DNA of 64,000 nucleotides from positions 62,001 to 126,000 of the forward strand of contig NZ_WWCU01000015.1 in the NCBI RefSeq assembly GCF_009857595.1. The letters run 5' to 3'. Source of the stretch: Pseudoduganella aquatica. Its GTDB lineage: Bacteria; Pseudomonadota; Gammaproteobacteria; Burkholderiales; Burkholderiaceae_D. Shown in pieces: positions 7,738-16,339 of the stretch (the first letter of the stretch is position 1; the number at the start of each line of letters is the position of its first letter). The notes under the pieces are model-generated. The model was given only the letters and a program-made list of their open reading frames with translations, made no database searches and was not told where the DNA came from. The position numbers were made by a program, and so were the translations under genes.

Positions 7738-8925
7738 ATGAGCCAAAGAGAGGTCGTAATCTGCGAGCCGGTGCGCACCGCCATCGGCACATTCGGCGGT
7801 AGCCTGGCTGCCATCCCGGCCTCCGACCTGGGCGCGGCGGCCATCCGCGCCGTGCTGGCCCGCGCCGGACTTGACGCGGAACAGGTGCAGGGCGTGGTCA
7901 TGGGCAACGTGATCCAGGCAGGGGCCAAGATGAACCCGGCCCGCCAGGCCGGCATCGCTGCCGGCCTGCCTGTCACCGTGCCGGCGCTGACGGTCAACCG
8001 CGTCTGCGGATCCGGCGCGCAGGCCATCGCCTGCGCGGCGCTGGAGGTCTGGGCCGGCATGAGCGACTGCGCCATTGCCGGCGGCATGGAGAACATGGAC
8101 CGCGCGCCGTATCTGCTGCCGCAGGGGCGCTGGGGCGCGCGCATGGGCGACGTCGCCCTGCTTGACAGCATGCTGCACGACGGCTTGAACGACGCCTTCT
8201 CCGGCCAGCATTCGGGCTGGCACACGGAGGACCTGGTGCAGCAGAAGGGCATCTCGCGCGCGGATCAGGATCGCTGGGCGCTGCGCTCCCAGCAGCGCTT
8301 TTCCGCCGCCCAGGCGGCAGGTAGCTTCGTGGCCGAAATCGCCGCGCTCGACATACCGGGGCGCAAGGCTCCCACCCTGTTCGACAAGGACGAGCACAAT
8401 CGCCCGGACACCAACGCCGAGTCCCTGGCCAGGCTCAAACCGGCGTTCCGCAAGGATGGCACCATCACGGCCGGCAGCGCGCCCGGACTGAACGCGGGCG
8501 CCGCCGCCATGCTCGTCGCCGAAGGCGCTTGGGCCAGGCGCAACGGCCAGGCGCCGCTGGCGAGGCTGGTGTCCTATGGCGTGGGGGCGGTGGAACCCGG
8601 CATGTTCGGACTCGGCCCCGTCCCGGCCGTCCGCCAGGCGCTGCGGCGGGCGAACTGGACCATCAAGCAAGTCGAGCGGATCGAAATCAACGAAGCCTTC
8701 GCCGCCATCGCACTGGCCTGCCTGCGGGAACTGGGCCTGGACGAGGAAAGAGTCAACGTGGAAGGCGGCGCCATCGCGCACGGGCACCCGATCGGCGCCA
8801 GCGGCGCCGTGCTGGCCACGCGCCTGCTGCACTCGATGCGGCGCGACCGTCTTAAGCGGGGCTTGGTGACCTTGTGCATCGGCGGCGGCCAAGGCATCGC
8901 CCTGGCGCTGGAAATGCTGGATTGA
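7738..8925 (+). CDS. acetyl-CoA C-acetyltransferase (thiolase)
   Basis: The 395-residue protein is a full-length biosynthetic-type thiolase that condenses two acetyl-CoA to acetoacetyl-CoA or runs the reverse. The acyl-accepting cysteine is Cys90 in NRVCGSGAQA; GGMENMDRAPY follows, and the C-terminal catalytic His (GGAIAHGHPIGASGA) and Cys (TLCIGGGQG) are intact. CAGGAG precedes the ATG at 7738. The FNR box 150 bases upstream suggests expression under low oxygen, where thiolase can feed polyhydroxybutyrate synthesis or fermentation. No phaB or phaC is in the window, so the pathway is inference. Confidence 0.92.
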   Translation: MSQREVVICEPVRTAIGTFGGSLAAIPASDLGAAAIRAVLARAGLDAEQVQGVVMGNVIQAGAKMNPARQAGIAAGLPVTVPALTVNRVCGSGAQAIACAALEVWAGMSDCAIAGGMENMDRAPYLLPQGRWGARMGDVALLDSMLHDGLNDAFSGQHSGWHTEDLVQQKGISRADQDRWALRSQQRFSAAQAAGSFVAEIAALDIPGRKAPTLFDKDEHNRPDTNAESLARLKPAFRKDGTITAGSAPGLNAGAAAMLVAEGAWARRNGQAPLARLVSYGVGAVEPGMFGLGPVPAVRQALRRANWTIKQVERIEINEAFAAIALACLRELGLDEERVNVEGGAIAHGHPIGASGAVLATRLLHSMRRDRLKRGLVTLCIGGGQGIALALEMLD

Positions 8926-8994
8926 CGCCGCCATGGAGCTGGAACTGTCGGTGGCCGCCGGGATCTTCGCGCGCGCCGCGGGTGCGGACGGAAA

Positions 8995-9825
8995 GTGATC
9001 GCGCTCAGCGACTTTGCCAAGCGCCGGCGCTGTAGTCTTGCCGAGCTTAACCTTCGCCTTGGAGCCCTCGTGCTAGCCCTGCTATTGAGCGTCTGGATCG
9101 GTGCCGCCGTGGCTGCGCCCCCGATTACCTGCAGCATCCTGGTCTTCCACCGCTTCGGCCCGGTCGCGGCCGACAGCATGACGACCCGGACCACAGTCAT
9201 GGAACAGCAGATCCTGGCGCTGCGCGCCCACGGCTACCGGCTCGTCACGCTGGCCGCGCTGATCGGCACCCTGCAAGGCCGCGTGCCGCCCGAGGCGAGC
9301 CTGGTGGCGATCACGGTGGACGACGGCCATCGCAGCGTGTACACCGATCTCTACCCGCTGATCGGCAGGCTCGGCGTTCCGGTGACGCTCTTCATCTACC
9401 CGTCCGCCATCGGCAACGCGCGCTACGCCCTGGATTGGGCGCAACTGCGGACGCTGGCCGCCAGCCCTGGCATCGAGATCGGCTCGCATACCTACTGGCA
9501 TCCGGATTTCCGCAGGGAGCATCAAGGGCTCGCCCCGGCCGCTTACGCCGCCCTGGCCGCCTTGCAACTGGCCCGGCCGCGCGAGGTACTGCACGCCAAA
9601 CTCGGCGTGTCGGCGCCGGTGCTCGCCTGGCCGTACGGCATCAGCGACGAGCAGCTGCGCCGCCAGGCGCGGGCCAGCGGCTATACGGCGGCGCTGGCAC
9701 TGGGAAACCGCAATGCCAGCGCCGGCGACGATCTCTATGCCTTGCCACGGCACTTGATCACGGACGCTGTCGGCGTGCGCGGCTTGCTCGGGCGGCTGGC
9801 CACCGGTCCGGCTTGCGTGCCATGA
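8995..9825 (+). CDS. exported NodB-type polysaccharide deacetylase
   Basis: The 276-residue frame begins at a GTG. A hydrophobic segment (about 24-40, ending AAVAA-PP) acts as a signal peptide, so catalysis is extracytoplasmic. The NodB homology domain shows VDDGHRSVY (the Asp-Asp motif), GSHTYWHP (metal-binding H-x3-H) and a late WPYG motif. These give a metal-dependent CE4 N- or O-deacetylase. Its stop overlaps the start of the DUF4015 glycosidase (ATGA), so the two are translationally coupled, like the deacetylase and hydrolase halves of PgaB. The exact start codon is uncertain; in-frame GTGs downstream are possible. Confidence 0.85.
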   Translation: MIALSDFAKRRRCSLAELNLRLGALVLALLLSVWIGAAVAAPPITCSILVFHRFGPVAADSMTTRTTVMEQQILALRAHGYRLVTLAALIGTLQGRVPPEASLVAITVDDGHRSVYTDLYPLIGRLGVPVTLFIYPSAIGNARYALDWAQLRTLAASPGIEIGSHTYWHPDFRREHQGLAPAAYAALAALQLARPREVLHAKLGVSAPVLAWPYGISDEQLRRQARASGYTAALALGNRNASAGDDLYALPRHLITDAVGVRGLLGRLATGPACVP

Positions 9826-11054
9826 TCAGCCGTCTCGCGTTGCTGACACTGCTGTGCGCGCCGGTGGCTGCGCAGCCGCTCGATGGCCGGGTGCTCGACG
9901 CCGTCAGCAGGCAACCGATCGCCGGTGCCGTCGTGGCGGCCGGTGGCAAGGCCGCAACCACCGGCCCGGACGGCAGCTACCATCTCAACGCCACCGGGAC
10001 CGTGCTGCAGGCCCGTGCCATAGGCTACAGCCGCGTCTCCGCCAGGCTGCCCCAGGCCGCCGCCGCGCCGCTGCTCCTGCTGCCTTTGCGCCCCAAGGCG
10101 CTCTATCTGTCGGTCTACGGCATCGGCGATGCCGGCTTGCGCCAGTCCGCCCTGCGCCTGCTCGCCGATACCGAGCTCAACGCTCTGGTCATCGACCTCA
10201 AGGGCGACAGCGGCATCGTGCCCTATCCCAGCAAGGTGGCGCTGGCGGCGCAGTGCGGTGCCCGCAGCGTCACCACCGTGCAAGATATGCCGGCATTGGT
10301 GGCCGGGCTCAAGCAGGCAGGCGTCTATTTGATTGCCCGCATCGTTACCTTCAAGGACGACAGGCTGGCCGCAGCCCATCCGGAATGGCGCGTGCAGCGC
10401 GAAGACGGCACGCCGTTCCGGGACCGCGAGCACATGGCATGGATCGATCCCTTCCGGCGCGAAGCGTGGCCGTATTTCCTTGATCTGGCCGAGGAGGCAG
10501 CGGCGATGGGTTTCGATGAAATCCAGTTCGACTATGTGCGCTTCCCCGACAGCGGGGGCCTACGCTTCGCGCTGCCGAACAGCACCGCCAACCGCGTCGC
10601 CGCCATCGTGGAATTCCTGGCGTCCGCGCGCGCCCGCCTGCTCCCGCACAATGTGTTCCTGGCCGCCGACCTGTTCGGCTATACCGCCTGGAATGACGAC
10701 GATACCCAGATCGGCCAGGATCTGCCGGCGATCGCCGCCGTCGTCGACTACGTCTCGCCCATGCTATACCCTTCCGGCTTCCAGTTTGGCATCCCCGGCT
10801 ACCGCAATCCCGTCCAGCACCCGGCGGAGATTGTGCATCGAACCCTGCGGCGGGCGTTGGCGCGCACGGGCGGCAATCCCTTGCGTTTCCGGCCCTGGTT
10901 GCAAGCCTTCCGCGACTATGCTTTCGACCGCCGGGCATTTGACGAAGACGAAGTGCGGGCGCAGATCGACGCGGCCGAGTCGGCAGGCAGTGCGGGCTGG
11001 ATGCTGTGGAATCCGCGCAACGACTACACGGCGGCGGGCCTGCGTCGGCGCTGA
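9822..11054 (+). CDS. secreted putative glycoside hydrolase (DUF4015) with N-terminal carboxypeptidase-regulatory-like domain
   Basis: The protein has 410 residues. A signal peptide (1-18, ending PVAAQ) is followed by a beta-sandwich domain of the carboxypeptidase-regulatory type (about 20-85: GRVLDAVSRQPIAGAVV). The DUF4015 TIM-barrel follows (about 90-405), with LNALVIDLKGDSG, the acidic strand ends FDEIQFDYVRFPD and LAADLFGYTAW, and VDYVSPMLYPSGF. DUF4015 is a predicted glycosidase family related to GH-like amylase folds. The coupled deacetylase gene upstream suggests the pair processes one polysaccharide. The substrate is unknown. Confidence 0.82.
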   Translation: MISRLALLTLLCAPVAAQPLDGRVLDAVSRQPIAGAVVAAGGKAATTGPDGSYHLNATGTVLQARAIGYSRVSARLPQAAAAPLLLLPLRPKALYLSVYGIGDAGLRQSALRLLADTELNALVIDLKGDSGIVPYPSKVALAAQCGARSVTTVQDMPALVAGLKQAGVYLIARIVTFKDDRLAAAHPEWRVQREDGTPFRDREHMAWIDPFRREAWPYFLDLAEEAAAMGFDEIQFDYVRFPDSGGLRFALPNSTANRVAAIVEFLASARARLLPHNVFLAADLFGYTAWNDDDTQIGQDLPAIAAVVDYVSPMLYPSGFQFGIPGYRNPVQHPAEIVHRTLRRALARTGGNPLRFRPWLQAFRDYAFDRRAFDEDEVRAQIDAAESAGSAGWMLWNPRNDYTAAGLRRR

Positions 11055-11067
11055 GGCCGCGGCGAAA

Positions 11068-11874
11068 TCATCCGCCAACCGGGAAATGCCGCGGCGTGTC
11101 TTCCCAGCAGGCCGGCTGGACCTGGAATTCGGCCAGCATGTCGGCAAACTGCGTGCTGCCCAGGAAACGGAATTCGCGCCTGCGGAACTGCTCCAGGGCC
11201 GGGTGCGCCGCAGCCGGGTGGCACATGGCCAGCGCGCCGGCCGGCGCTATGGAGGCCAGCCAGCCGCGCCACAGCGCCGGCAAGTCCGCTTGCCCGGACA
11301 AGTCATAGACGCCGAGAAAGTCCCCGTTGCTGCGCAAGCCCAGCCGCCTGGCCTGCCGTGCCAGCTCGGCCGCGCCCAGCGCCCCGATCAAGGCCGCCTT
11401 GGCGCCGCGCCAGCGCCGGGGGCGGGTATCGCGCAGGAAGACGGCCGCATGCCCCCCGCCAGCCGCCAGCACCTCCATCAGTGCCTCGCGGATCACCGGA
11501 AACTGGTGCACATGCTCATGACCGTCGATAAAGGCAGGCATGGCGCCGGTCAGCTCGCCAAACCTGTGCAACTGGCCGAGCACCACCGTGCGCGCCTGCT
11601 GCGGCGGCATCCGCCGCGCCCATGTTGCAGCAATGGTGGCGCCTACGCCGCGCCAGTGGCCATACCGCGCGTGCGCCATGGCGCTGGTGAAGTCCAGGTG
11701 CAGGCCCAGGTTCACGCCGTAGCGGCGCAGCGTGGCCAGCGCGTCGCGGTCCGGCCGGCCCAGCGCCATGATGCTGGCCGAGGTAACCACGCCCTGCTCC
11801 GCCAGTGCGGCCACGCCTTGGTCGATGGCGGGATGCATGCCGATGTCATCGGCGTTGATGATGAGACGGCGCAT
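11068..11874 (-). CDS. YdjC/ChbG-family deacetylase, NaxD-like
   Basis: The 268-residue protein starts MRRLIINADDIGMHPAIDQG, the metal-binding DD motif of the YdjC family, and continues with NLGLHLDFT and FIDGHEHVHQFP (HxxxH metal ligands). It closes with CHPAAAHPAL. It is the last gene of an operon with ArnT-like, GT2 and GtrA-like proteins. In Francisella and Bordetella a YdjC-family enzyme (NaxD/LgmC) deacetylates undecaprenyl-phosphate N-acetylhexosamine before an ArnT homologue moves the amino sugar to lipid A; that role fits here by context. The start at 11874 lies 1 base after the preceding stop. Confidence 0.82.
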   Translation of the reverse strand: MRRLIINADDIGMHPAIDQGVAALAEQGVVTSASIMALGRPDRDALATLRRYGVNLGLHLDFTSAMAHARYGHWRGVGATIAATWARRMPPQQARTVVLGQLHRFGELTGAMPAFIDGHEHVHQFPVIREALMEVLAAGGGHAAVFLRDTRPRRWRGAKAALIGALGAAELARQARRLGLRSNGDFLGVYDLSGQADLPALWRGWLASIAPAGALAMCHPAAAHPALEQFRRREFRFLGSTQFADMLAEFQVQPACWEDTPRHFPVGG

Positions 11875-11875
11875 A

Positions 11876-12274
11876 TTAGGCTGCCCGCCGGGCCGCGCTG
11901 AACGCCCAGTACTTGCCCAGCGCAAAACTGGCCAGCGCAACGAGCAGCGTAACGGCCGCCAGCAAGGCCAGATAGGGAACCGCCGGGAAGGCTTTCAGCG
12001 CCGCCACAAACAGGAATTGATTCGCGCCGAAGCCCGCCAGCGACACGGCCAGCCAGCGCAGCATGCTGCCGCCAGCGCTGCGCCCCGCGCCAAACGTAAA
12101 TTTCCGCTGGCCGGCATGGCTGACCAGGAAGGCGCAGGCAAAGCCGGCGATATTGGCCTGCTGCGGCCGCAGTTGCGCCAGCGACACCGCGCCGAGCACG
12201 GTCAGCAGATGCACGCCCGCCGCCGCCGCGCCCACCAGCACGAAGGCCGCAGGTCGCGCTTGCGGGGCCGTCAC
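11876..12274 (-). CDS. GtrA-like four-helix membrane protein
   Basis: The 132-residue protein has four predicted membrane helices, with the family motifs AGFACAFLVSHAGQRKFTF and ALASFALGKYWAFS near the C-terminus. GtrA/DPMS-type proteins are thought to flip or assist polyprenyl-phosphate-linked sugars across the inner membrane. The start is a GTG at 12274 overlapping the TGA of the GT2 gene (GTGA). It sits between the GT2 and the deacetylase genes, consistent with moving the lipid-linked sugar to the periplasmic face where the ArnT-like enzyme acts. Confidence 0.85.
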   Translation of the reverse strand: MTAPQARPAAFVLVGAAAAGVHLLTVLGAVSLAQLRPQQANIAGFACAFLVSHAGQRKFTFGAGRSAGGSMLRWLAVSLAGFGANQFLFVAALKAFPAVPYLALLAAVTLLVALASFALGKYWAFSAARRAA

Positions 12275-13281
12275 GGCGCCACCTGGCGCACGGGCGCGCC
12301 CTGCCCCAGCGCGCTGTGATCCACCCGTTCTTCCAGCACGTACAGCGGCCGCTGCTTGGTTTCCTCGAACACGCGGCCCAGGTACTCGGCAATCACGCCC
12401 AGGCACAGCAACTGTATGCCGGACAGCAGCATCATGCCGGACGCCAGCGTGGCCCAGCCGGAGACGCGATTGCCGATAATCAGGGTCTCGGCCATGATGT
12501 ACAGGCCATAGCACAAGGCCGCCACCGAGATGAGCGCGCCCGCTACCGACACCATGCGCAGCGGCTTGACCGAAAACGCGGTCACGCCGAGCGCAGCCAG
12601 TCCCAGCAATTGCCGCAGCCGGAATTTGGACTCGCCGGCGGTGCGCTCGCCGGCGCGGAACGGCACGATGCTGGTCTTGAATCCCAGCCAGGCATACAAG
12701 CCCTTCATGAAGCGCGTGCGTTCCGGCAGCCGCATCAGCGCCTGCACCACGCGCCGGTCCATCAGGCGGAAATCGCCGGCGTTGGCCGGGATGACGTAAC
12801 GCTCGCGCGCGTACATGAAACCGTAGAAGCGCCGCTTGCACCAGCCCAGCAGCGCGCTCTCGTGGGCGCGGGTGGTCTGTGCTGCCGCCACCATGTCGTA
12901 ACCGCTGCGCCAGCGTTCGATCAGCGTCGGGATCAGCTCAACCGGATGCTGGCCGTCGCCGTCCATGCACAGCACGGCGTCGCCGCGCGTGGCGGCCAGG
13001 CCCGCCGTCAGCGCGGCCTCCTTGCCGAAATTGCGCGACAAGCGCAGCAGCTGCACATTGCAGTGGCCCTGATGCTGCTCGAACTGCTGCAGCACTTCGG
13101 CCAGGTTGTCGCTGCCGCCGTCGTCGACGACCACCACTTCCCAGTCCACGCCGCACCGGGCCAGCGTCGCGGCCAGATTCGGCAGCAGCACGGCCAGCGA
13201 CGGCGCTTCGTTCAGCACCGGCAGCACCACGGAGAGCGAGCGGCGGCCGCTCCAGTGCAGGTTGGCAGGTTGGATAGCCAT
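12271..13281 (-). CDS. GT2 polyprenyl-phosphate glycosyltransferase (ArnC/DPM1-like)
   Basis: The 336-residue protein has an N-terminal GT-A domain: SVVLPVLNEAPSL, WEVVVVDDGGSDN, the nucleotide-binding MDGDGQHP and a QTTRAHES loop. Two C-terminal membrane helices follow (about 240-262 and 275-297). This matches ArnC, GtrB and DPM1 enzymes that load a sugar onto undecaprenyl phosphate at the cytoplasmic face. It overlaps the ArnT-like gene (ATGA) and the GtrA gene (GTGA). In the proposed lipid A pathway it would be the FlmF2/LgmA counterpart. The sugar nucleotide cannot be read from sequence. Confidence 0.87.
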   Translation of the reverse strand: MAIQPANLHWSGRRSLSVVLPVLNEAPSLAVLLPNLAATLARCGVDWEVVVVDDGGSDNLAEVLQQFEQHQGHCNVQLLRLSRNFGKEAALTAGLAATRGDAVLCMDGDGQHPVELIPTLIERWRSGYDMVAAAQTTRAHESALLGWCKRRFYGFMYARERYVIPANAGDFRLMDRRVVQALMRLPERTRFMKGLYAWLGFKTSIVPFRAGERTAGESKFRLRQLLGLAALGVTAFSVKPLRMVSVAGALISVAALCYGLYIMAETLIIGNRVSGWATLASGMMLLSGIQLLCLGVIAEYLGRVFEETKQRPLYVLEERVDHSALGQGAPVRQVAP

Positions 13282-14867
13282 CAGTTCATCTCCACCAGTG
13301 AGCGGCGCTGGCCGCTAAACAGGACGCGGCCTGCTGGAATGGACAGGCGCCGCAGTTCCTGGTTGTCCATCACCACGTACATGCGGCCAGCAGATCCTAC
13401 CGGCACGGCCGGCGTTCCTTGCACCAGCGCGCCGCGCGAGTAGAACGCCGACGAGAACGTGGGACGGGTCATATAAGTGAGCTGCGCGCCGGCTGGCGCC
13501 TGGCGTTCAAAGGCCCGCATCAGTTCGCGCTCCGAGTTCGCGTTGACCTGGTGCAGGATGAACGGCGCCAGCGCCAGCGCCGCGGCGCCATAGGCAGCCA
13601 GCGCGTAGCCGGCGCGGCGGCGCGTGGCGGGCGCGCTGTTTTCCAGCCAGCCGGCCACCAGCACCGCGAACGGCGGCACCGCCGTCAGCGCATACGTCCA
13701 GATGATGTTGCGGCTGAAGGTGAAGAACAGCAGCGGCGCCAGCGTGGCGCACCACAGGAAGCGCGCCAGCGGGCGCATCGTCGGCCAGCCTGCGGCCGGT
13801 TTGGGGCCTTGCGGACGGCGCACCATCGCGGCCAGCTGGCTGACGAACACGTGCAGCCAGGGCAGCACGGCACCGGCCCAGAACAGCCAGATGGCACCCA
13901 GCGGCTGGCGGTGCGCGGTGCCGTAGCGGTCGCCCGTCCAGCCCGGCACCAGGAAGCGCGAGAAATGCTCGCCGACGATGAAGTAATTGAGGAAGCCGGG
14001 ATAGCTGCGTTCGGCCGCGAGATACCAGGGCAGGAAGATCGCGGCAGCCAGCGCCACGCCTGCCGGGTCGAACACCTGGCGCAGCATGGGCAGCAGCTTG
14101 CGCTGCAGCAGCGCATACGCCACCAGCGGCATGGCGATCAGCAGCCAGGTGGCCAAGCCTTTGGACAAGGCCGCCAGTCCCACCATGGCCCAGAAGCCCA
14201 GGCGCCAGCGCAGGCCGTGCGCGCGCTCGCCCGCTTGCAGCGCACGCCAGGCGCAGTAATGCGCGGCCCACACCACCGTCATCTGGATGGCGTCCGTCAT
14301 GACCGCGCCGGCGCTGATGAAGAACAGCGGCGAGGCCGCCAGCACCGGCACCACCAGCCAGCGCTGGCGCACACCGTGCAGGCCGGCGAAGGCGGCGGCG
14401 ATCCAGAGCGTGAGCGCCGAGGCCAGCAGCGCCGGCAGGCGCGCTGCGAATTCATTGACGCCGAACAGGCCCATGGACACGGCGCTGGCCCATGTGGAGA
14501 GCGGCGGCTTGGCGAAAAACGGCGTTTGCGCGTCCATGTGCGGCATCAGCCAGTAGCCGTTGACCAGCGTCTGGCGCGCCAGTTCGCCGTATCGCGCTTC
14601 GGTGGTGTCGGCCAGCGGCGCCAGCGCCATCAGCGCAAGGCGCGCCATTAGCAGGAGCAGCACGGCGCCGGCCAGCCAGTAGCGCCAGTCCGGGATGTCC
14701 GACACTCCCGGCATGCCAGCGATGCGCGCCCCTCCCGCCGTCCTTGCCCGCAGCCAGGCCGCCAGGCCGGGCGTGAGCGACAGCAGCACGATGCCCAGCA
14801 CCGCCGCCGTCACGTGCGCGTCCAGGTGCGACATCCAATTCACTATCATGACCGCCAACTCTTGCAT
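13281..14867 (-). CDS. ArnT-like lipid A aminosugar transferase (GT83)
   Basis: The 528-residue membrane protein has about 12 helices and the GT83 signature in the first periplasmic loop (DTTEARYGELARQTL, GYWLMPHMDAQTPFFAKPPL). The Asp-Glu-x-Arg-Tyr region of ArnT is represented by DTTEARY. A periplasmic tail follows the last helix. The ATG at 14867 is preceded by AAGGATA; the frame opens further upstream without a better site. It is the first gene of a four-gene operon and is preceded by a PmrA/QseB-type box at 14931-14947. It probably transfers a lipid-linked amino sugar to lipid A. Confidence 0.85.
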   Translation of the reverse strand: MQELAVMIVNWMSHLDAHVTAAVLGIVLLSLTPGLAAWLRARTAGGARIAGMPGVSDIPDWRYWLAGAVLLLLMARLALMALAPLADTTEARYGELARQTLVNGYWLMPHMDAQTPFFAKPPLSTWASAVSMGLFGVNEFAARLPALLASALTLWIAAAFAGLHGVRQRWLVVPVLAASPLFFISAGAVMTDAIQMTVVWAAHYCAWRALQAGERAHGLRWRLGFWAMVGLAALSKGLATWLLIAMPLVAYALLQRKLLPMLRQVFDPAGVALAAAIFLPWYLAAERSYPGFLNYFIVGEHFSRFLVPGWTGDRYGTAHRQPLGAIWLFWAGAVLPWLHVFVSQLAAMVRRPQGPKPAAGWPTMRPLARFLWCATLAPLLFFTFSRNIIWTYALTAVPPFAVLVAGWLENSAPATRRRAGYALAAYGAAALALAPFILHQVNANSERELMRAFERQAPAGAQLTYMTRPTFSSAFYSRGALVQGTPAVPVGSAGRMYVVMDNQELRRLSIPAGRVLFSGQRRSLVEMN

Positions 14868-14913
14868 ATCGTATCCTTGCTTCAGGGGGGGAAGCGGCGC
14901 AGGCATACAACCC

Positions 14914-14947
14914 ATACTATCTGCTGGAACGTTAAGAAAAAGTTAAG
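14914..14947 (-). promoter_or_regulatory. PmrA/QseB-type box and -10 for the ArnT-like operon
   Basis: On the minus strand CTTAAC-N5-CTTAAC (14947 to 14931) is a direct repeat with an 11-base period, the arrangement bound by PmrA/QseB/BasR regulators (YTTAAK-N5-YTTAAK). A TAGTAT -10-like hexamer follows at 14919-14914. The ArnT-like start is 64 bases downstream of the box, and the response regulator gene is nearby. Confidence 0.7.
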
Positions 14948-15016
14948 CAACCATCCCGAATCCATCCCGGCCGCAACCGTCGGGGCCAGTGTCGTTGGTC
15001 CATCATTAAAGCTGTA

Positions 15017-16339
15017 TTAATGGAGATCGGCGGCGGTGTCGGCGGCGGGGAATAACACGGTGACGGACAGGCCTCCGCCCCAGTCGGCGGCTGCGATTTC
15101 CACGCTGGCGCCGTGGTGATCGGCAATATTGCGCACGATGGACAAGCCCAGTCCGCATCCGGGCACGGTGTTGCCGGCGGGCCGGTAGCAGCGGTCGAAC
15201 AGGCGCGCGCGGTCCTGTTCCGGCACGCCGGGGCCGTTGTCCTGCACCTGCAGCCAGGCTCGGCCGCCGCGCCGGCCAGCGCGCACATCCACCCTGCCGC
15301 CGGGCTGGGTGTAGCGCAGCGCGTTGTCGACCAGATTGTTGAGCAGCACCCGCAGCCCCTCGGGATCGGCGGCGATGACGATGTGCTCGTCCGAGGCCAC
15401 GCCGAGGTCGATGCCGCGGCTGGCGGCCAGCACTTCATGGTCGATCACCGCCGCTTGCAACAGGCTGGACAGGTCGATGTCCAGCCGCTGGCCGGGCTGA
15501 TGCCCGACTTCGTGGCGTGCCAGGCTCAGCAGTTGCTGCACCAGGTGCACACCCCGGTCCAGCCGCTCCTCCAGCTTGGCCAGCGCGGCCGTGCGCGCGT
15601 CCGCGCCGGCGGCGCGCTCCACCAGCTGCAGCTGCAGCTTGAGGGCCGTCAGCGGCGAGCGCAGTTCATGCGCCGCGTCGGCCACAAAGGTGCGCTGCTG
15701 CGTCAGCGCGCGCGCGAATTTCCGCATCAGCCCGTTCAACGCATCCACCACCTGGCGCAACTCGGGCGGCAGCGCATCGGTCGGCAGCGGCTGCAGCGCC
15801 TCCGGCGAACGCCCCGCCACCGCCTGCGCCAGCCGGTCCAGCGGCTTGAGCGCGCGCTCGACCACCATCAGTATGAAACCGGCCAGGACGATCAGGCAGG
15901 CCAGCACAGGCCAGCCGATGTACATCGCCCGCCGCGTGGCCACCTGCGCGCGCACCGCGTCCGACTGCGCCACCTGCACGTACAGCGCTCGCCGGCGCTC
16001 GCCGTAAATGCGCCAGCCGGCGCCATTGAACTGGACCGACTTATAGCCTCGCACGTCGTAGCGCGGCAGCAGCGGCACCTCCTGCGCCACCTGGCGCGGC
16101 GCGCCGCGCTCGTCCCAGGCCTGCACCACCACGTCCTCCTCGGGATCCTCGGCGCCGGGCAAGGCCGTGCCGGGGCCGAACTCGTTGGGCAGCGCCGCCG
16201 CCACCTGGCGCAGTTGCAGGTCGCCCAGTTCGCTGGTTTCCTTGAGCATGGCGTAATACAGTGCCACGCCGGCCCCCAGCGCGCACAGCGCCAGCGCGCA
16301 CAGCAGGCCGATCAGCAACTGGCGGCGGATGGTCATCAT
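15017..16339 (-). CDS. sensor histidine kinase, QseC/PmrB type
   Basis: The 440-residue kinase has a first membrane helix at about 9-29, a periplasmic region of about 110 residues, a second helix at about 145-163 and a HAMP-like segment. The HisKA motif FVADAAHELRSPLTAL carries the phospho-accepting His. HATPase motifs follow: NLVDNALRYT (N box), VQDNGPGVPEQDR (G1) and GLGLSIVRNIADHHG (G2). Its start overlaps the response regulator stop (ATGA). The pair lies just upstream of the ArnT-like operon, so regulation of lipid A modification is likely. The periplasmic part has several acidic residues (AEDPEEDVVV) that could bind cations, but this is inference. Confidence 0.9.
   Translation of the reverse strand: MMTIRRQLLIGLLCALALCALGAGVALYYAMLKETSELGDLQLRQVAAALPNEFGPGTALPGAEDPEEDVVVQAWDERGAPRQVAQEVPLLPRYDVRGYKSVQFNGAGWRIYGERRRALYVQVAQSDAVRAQVATRRAMYIGWPVLACLIVLAGFILMVVERALKPLDRLAQAVAGRSPEALQPLPTDALPPELRQVVDALNGLMRKFARALTQQRTFVADAAHELRSPLTALKLQLQLVERAAGADARTAALAKLEERLDRGVHLVQQLLSLARHEVGHQPGQRLDIDLSSLLQAAVIDHEVLAASRGIDLGVASDEHIVIAADPEGLRVLLNNLVDNALRYTQPGGRVDVRAGRRGGRAWLQVQDNGPGVPEQDRARLFDRCYRPAGNTVPGCGLGLSIVRNIADHHGASVEIAAADWGGGLSVTVLFPAADTAADLH

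Noticed and set aside
8932-8997. Tiny open frame after the thiolase gene
   Set aside because: It has 21 codons, no ribosome site and no similarity that I can see; it probably is leader sequence of the deacetylase gene.
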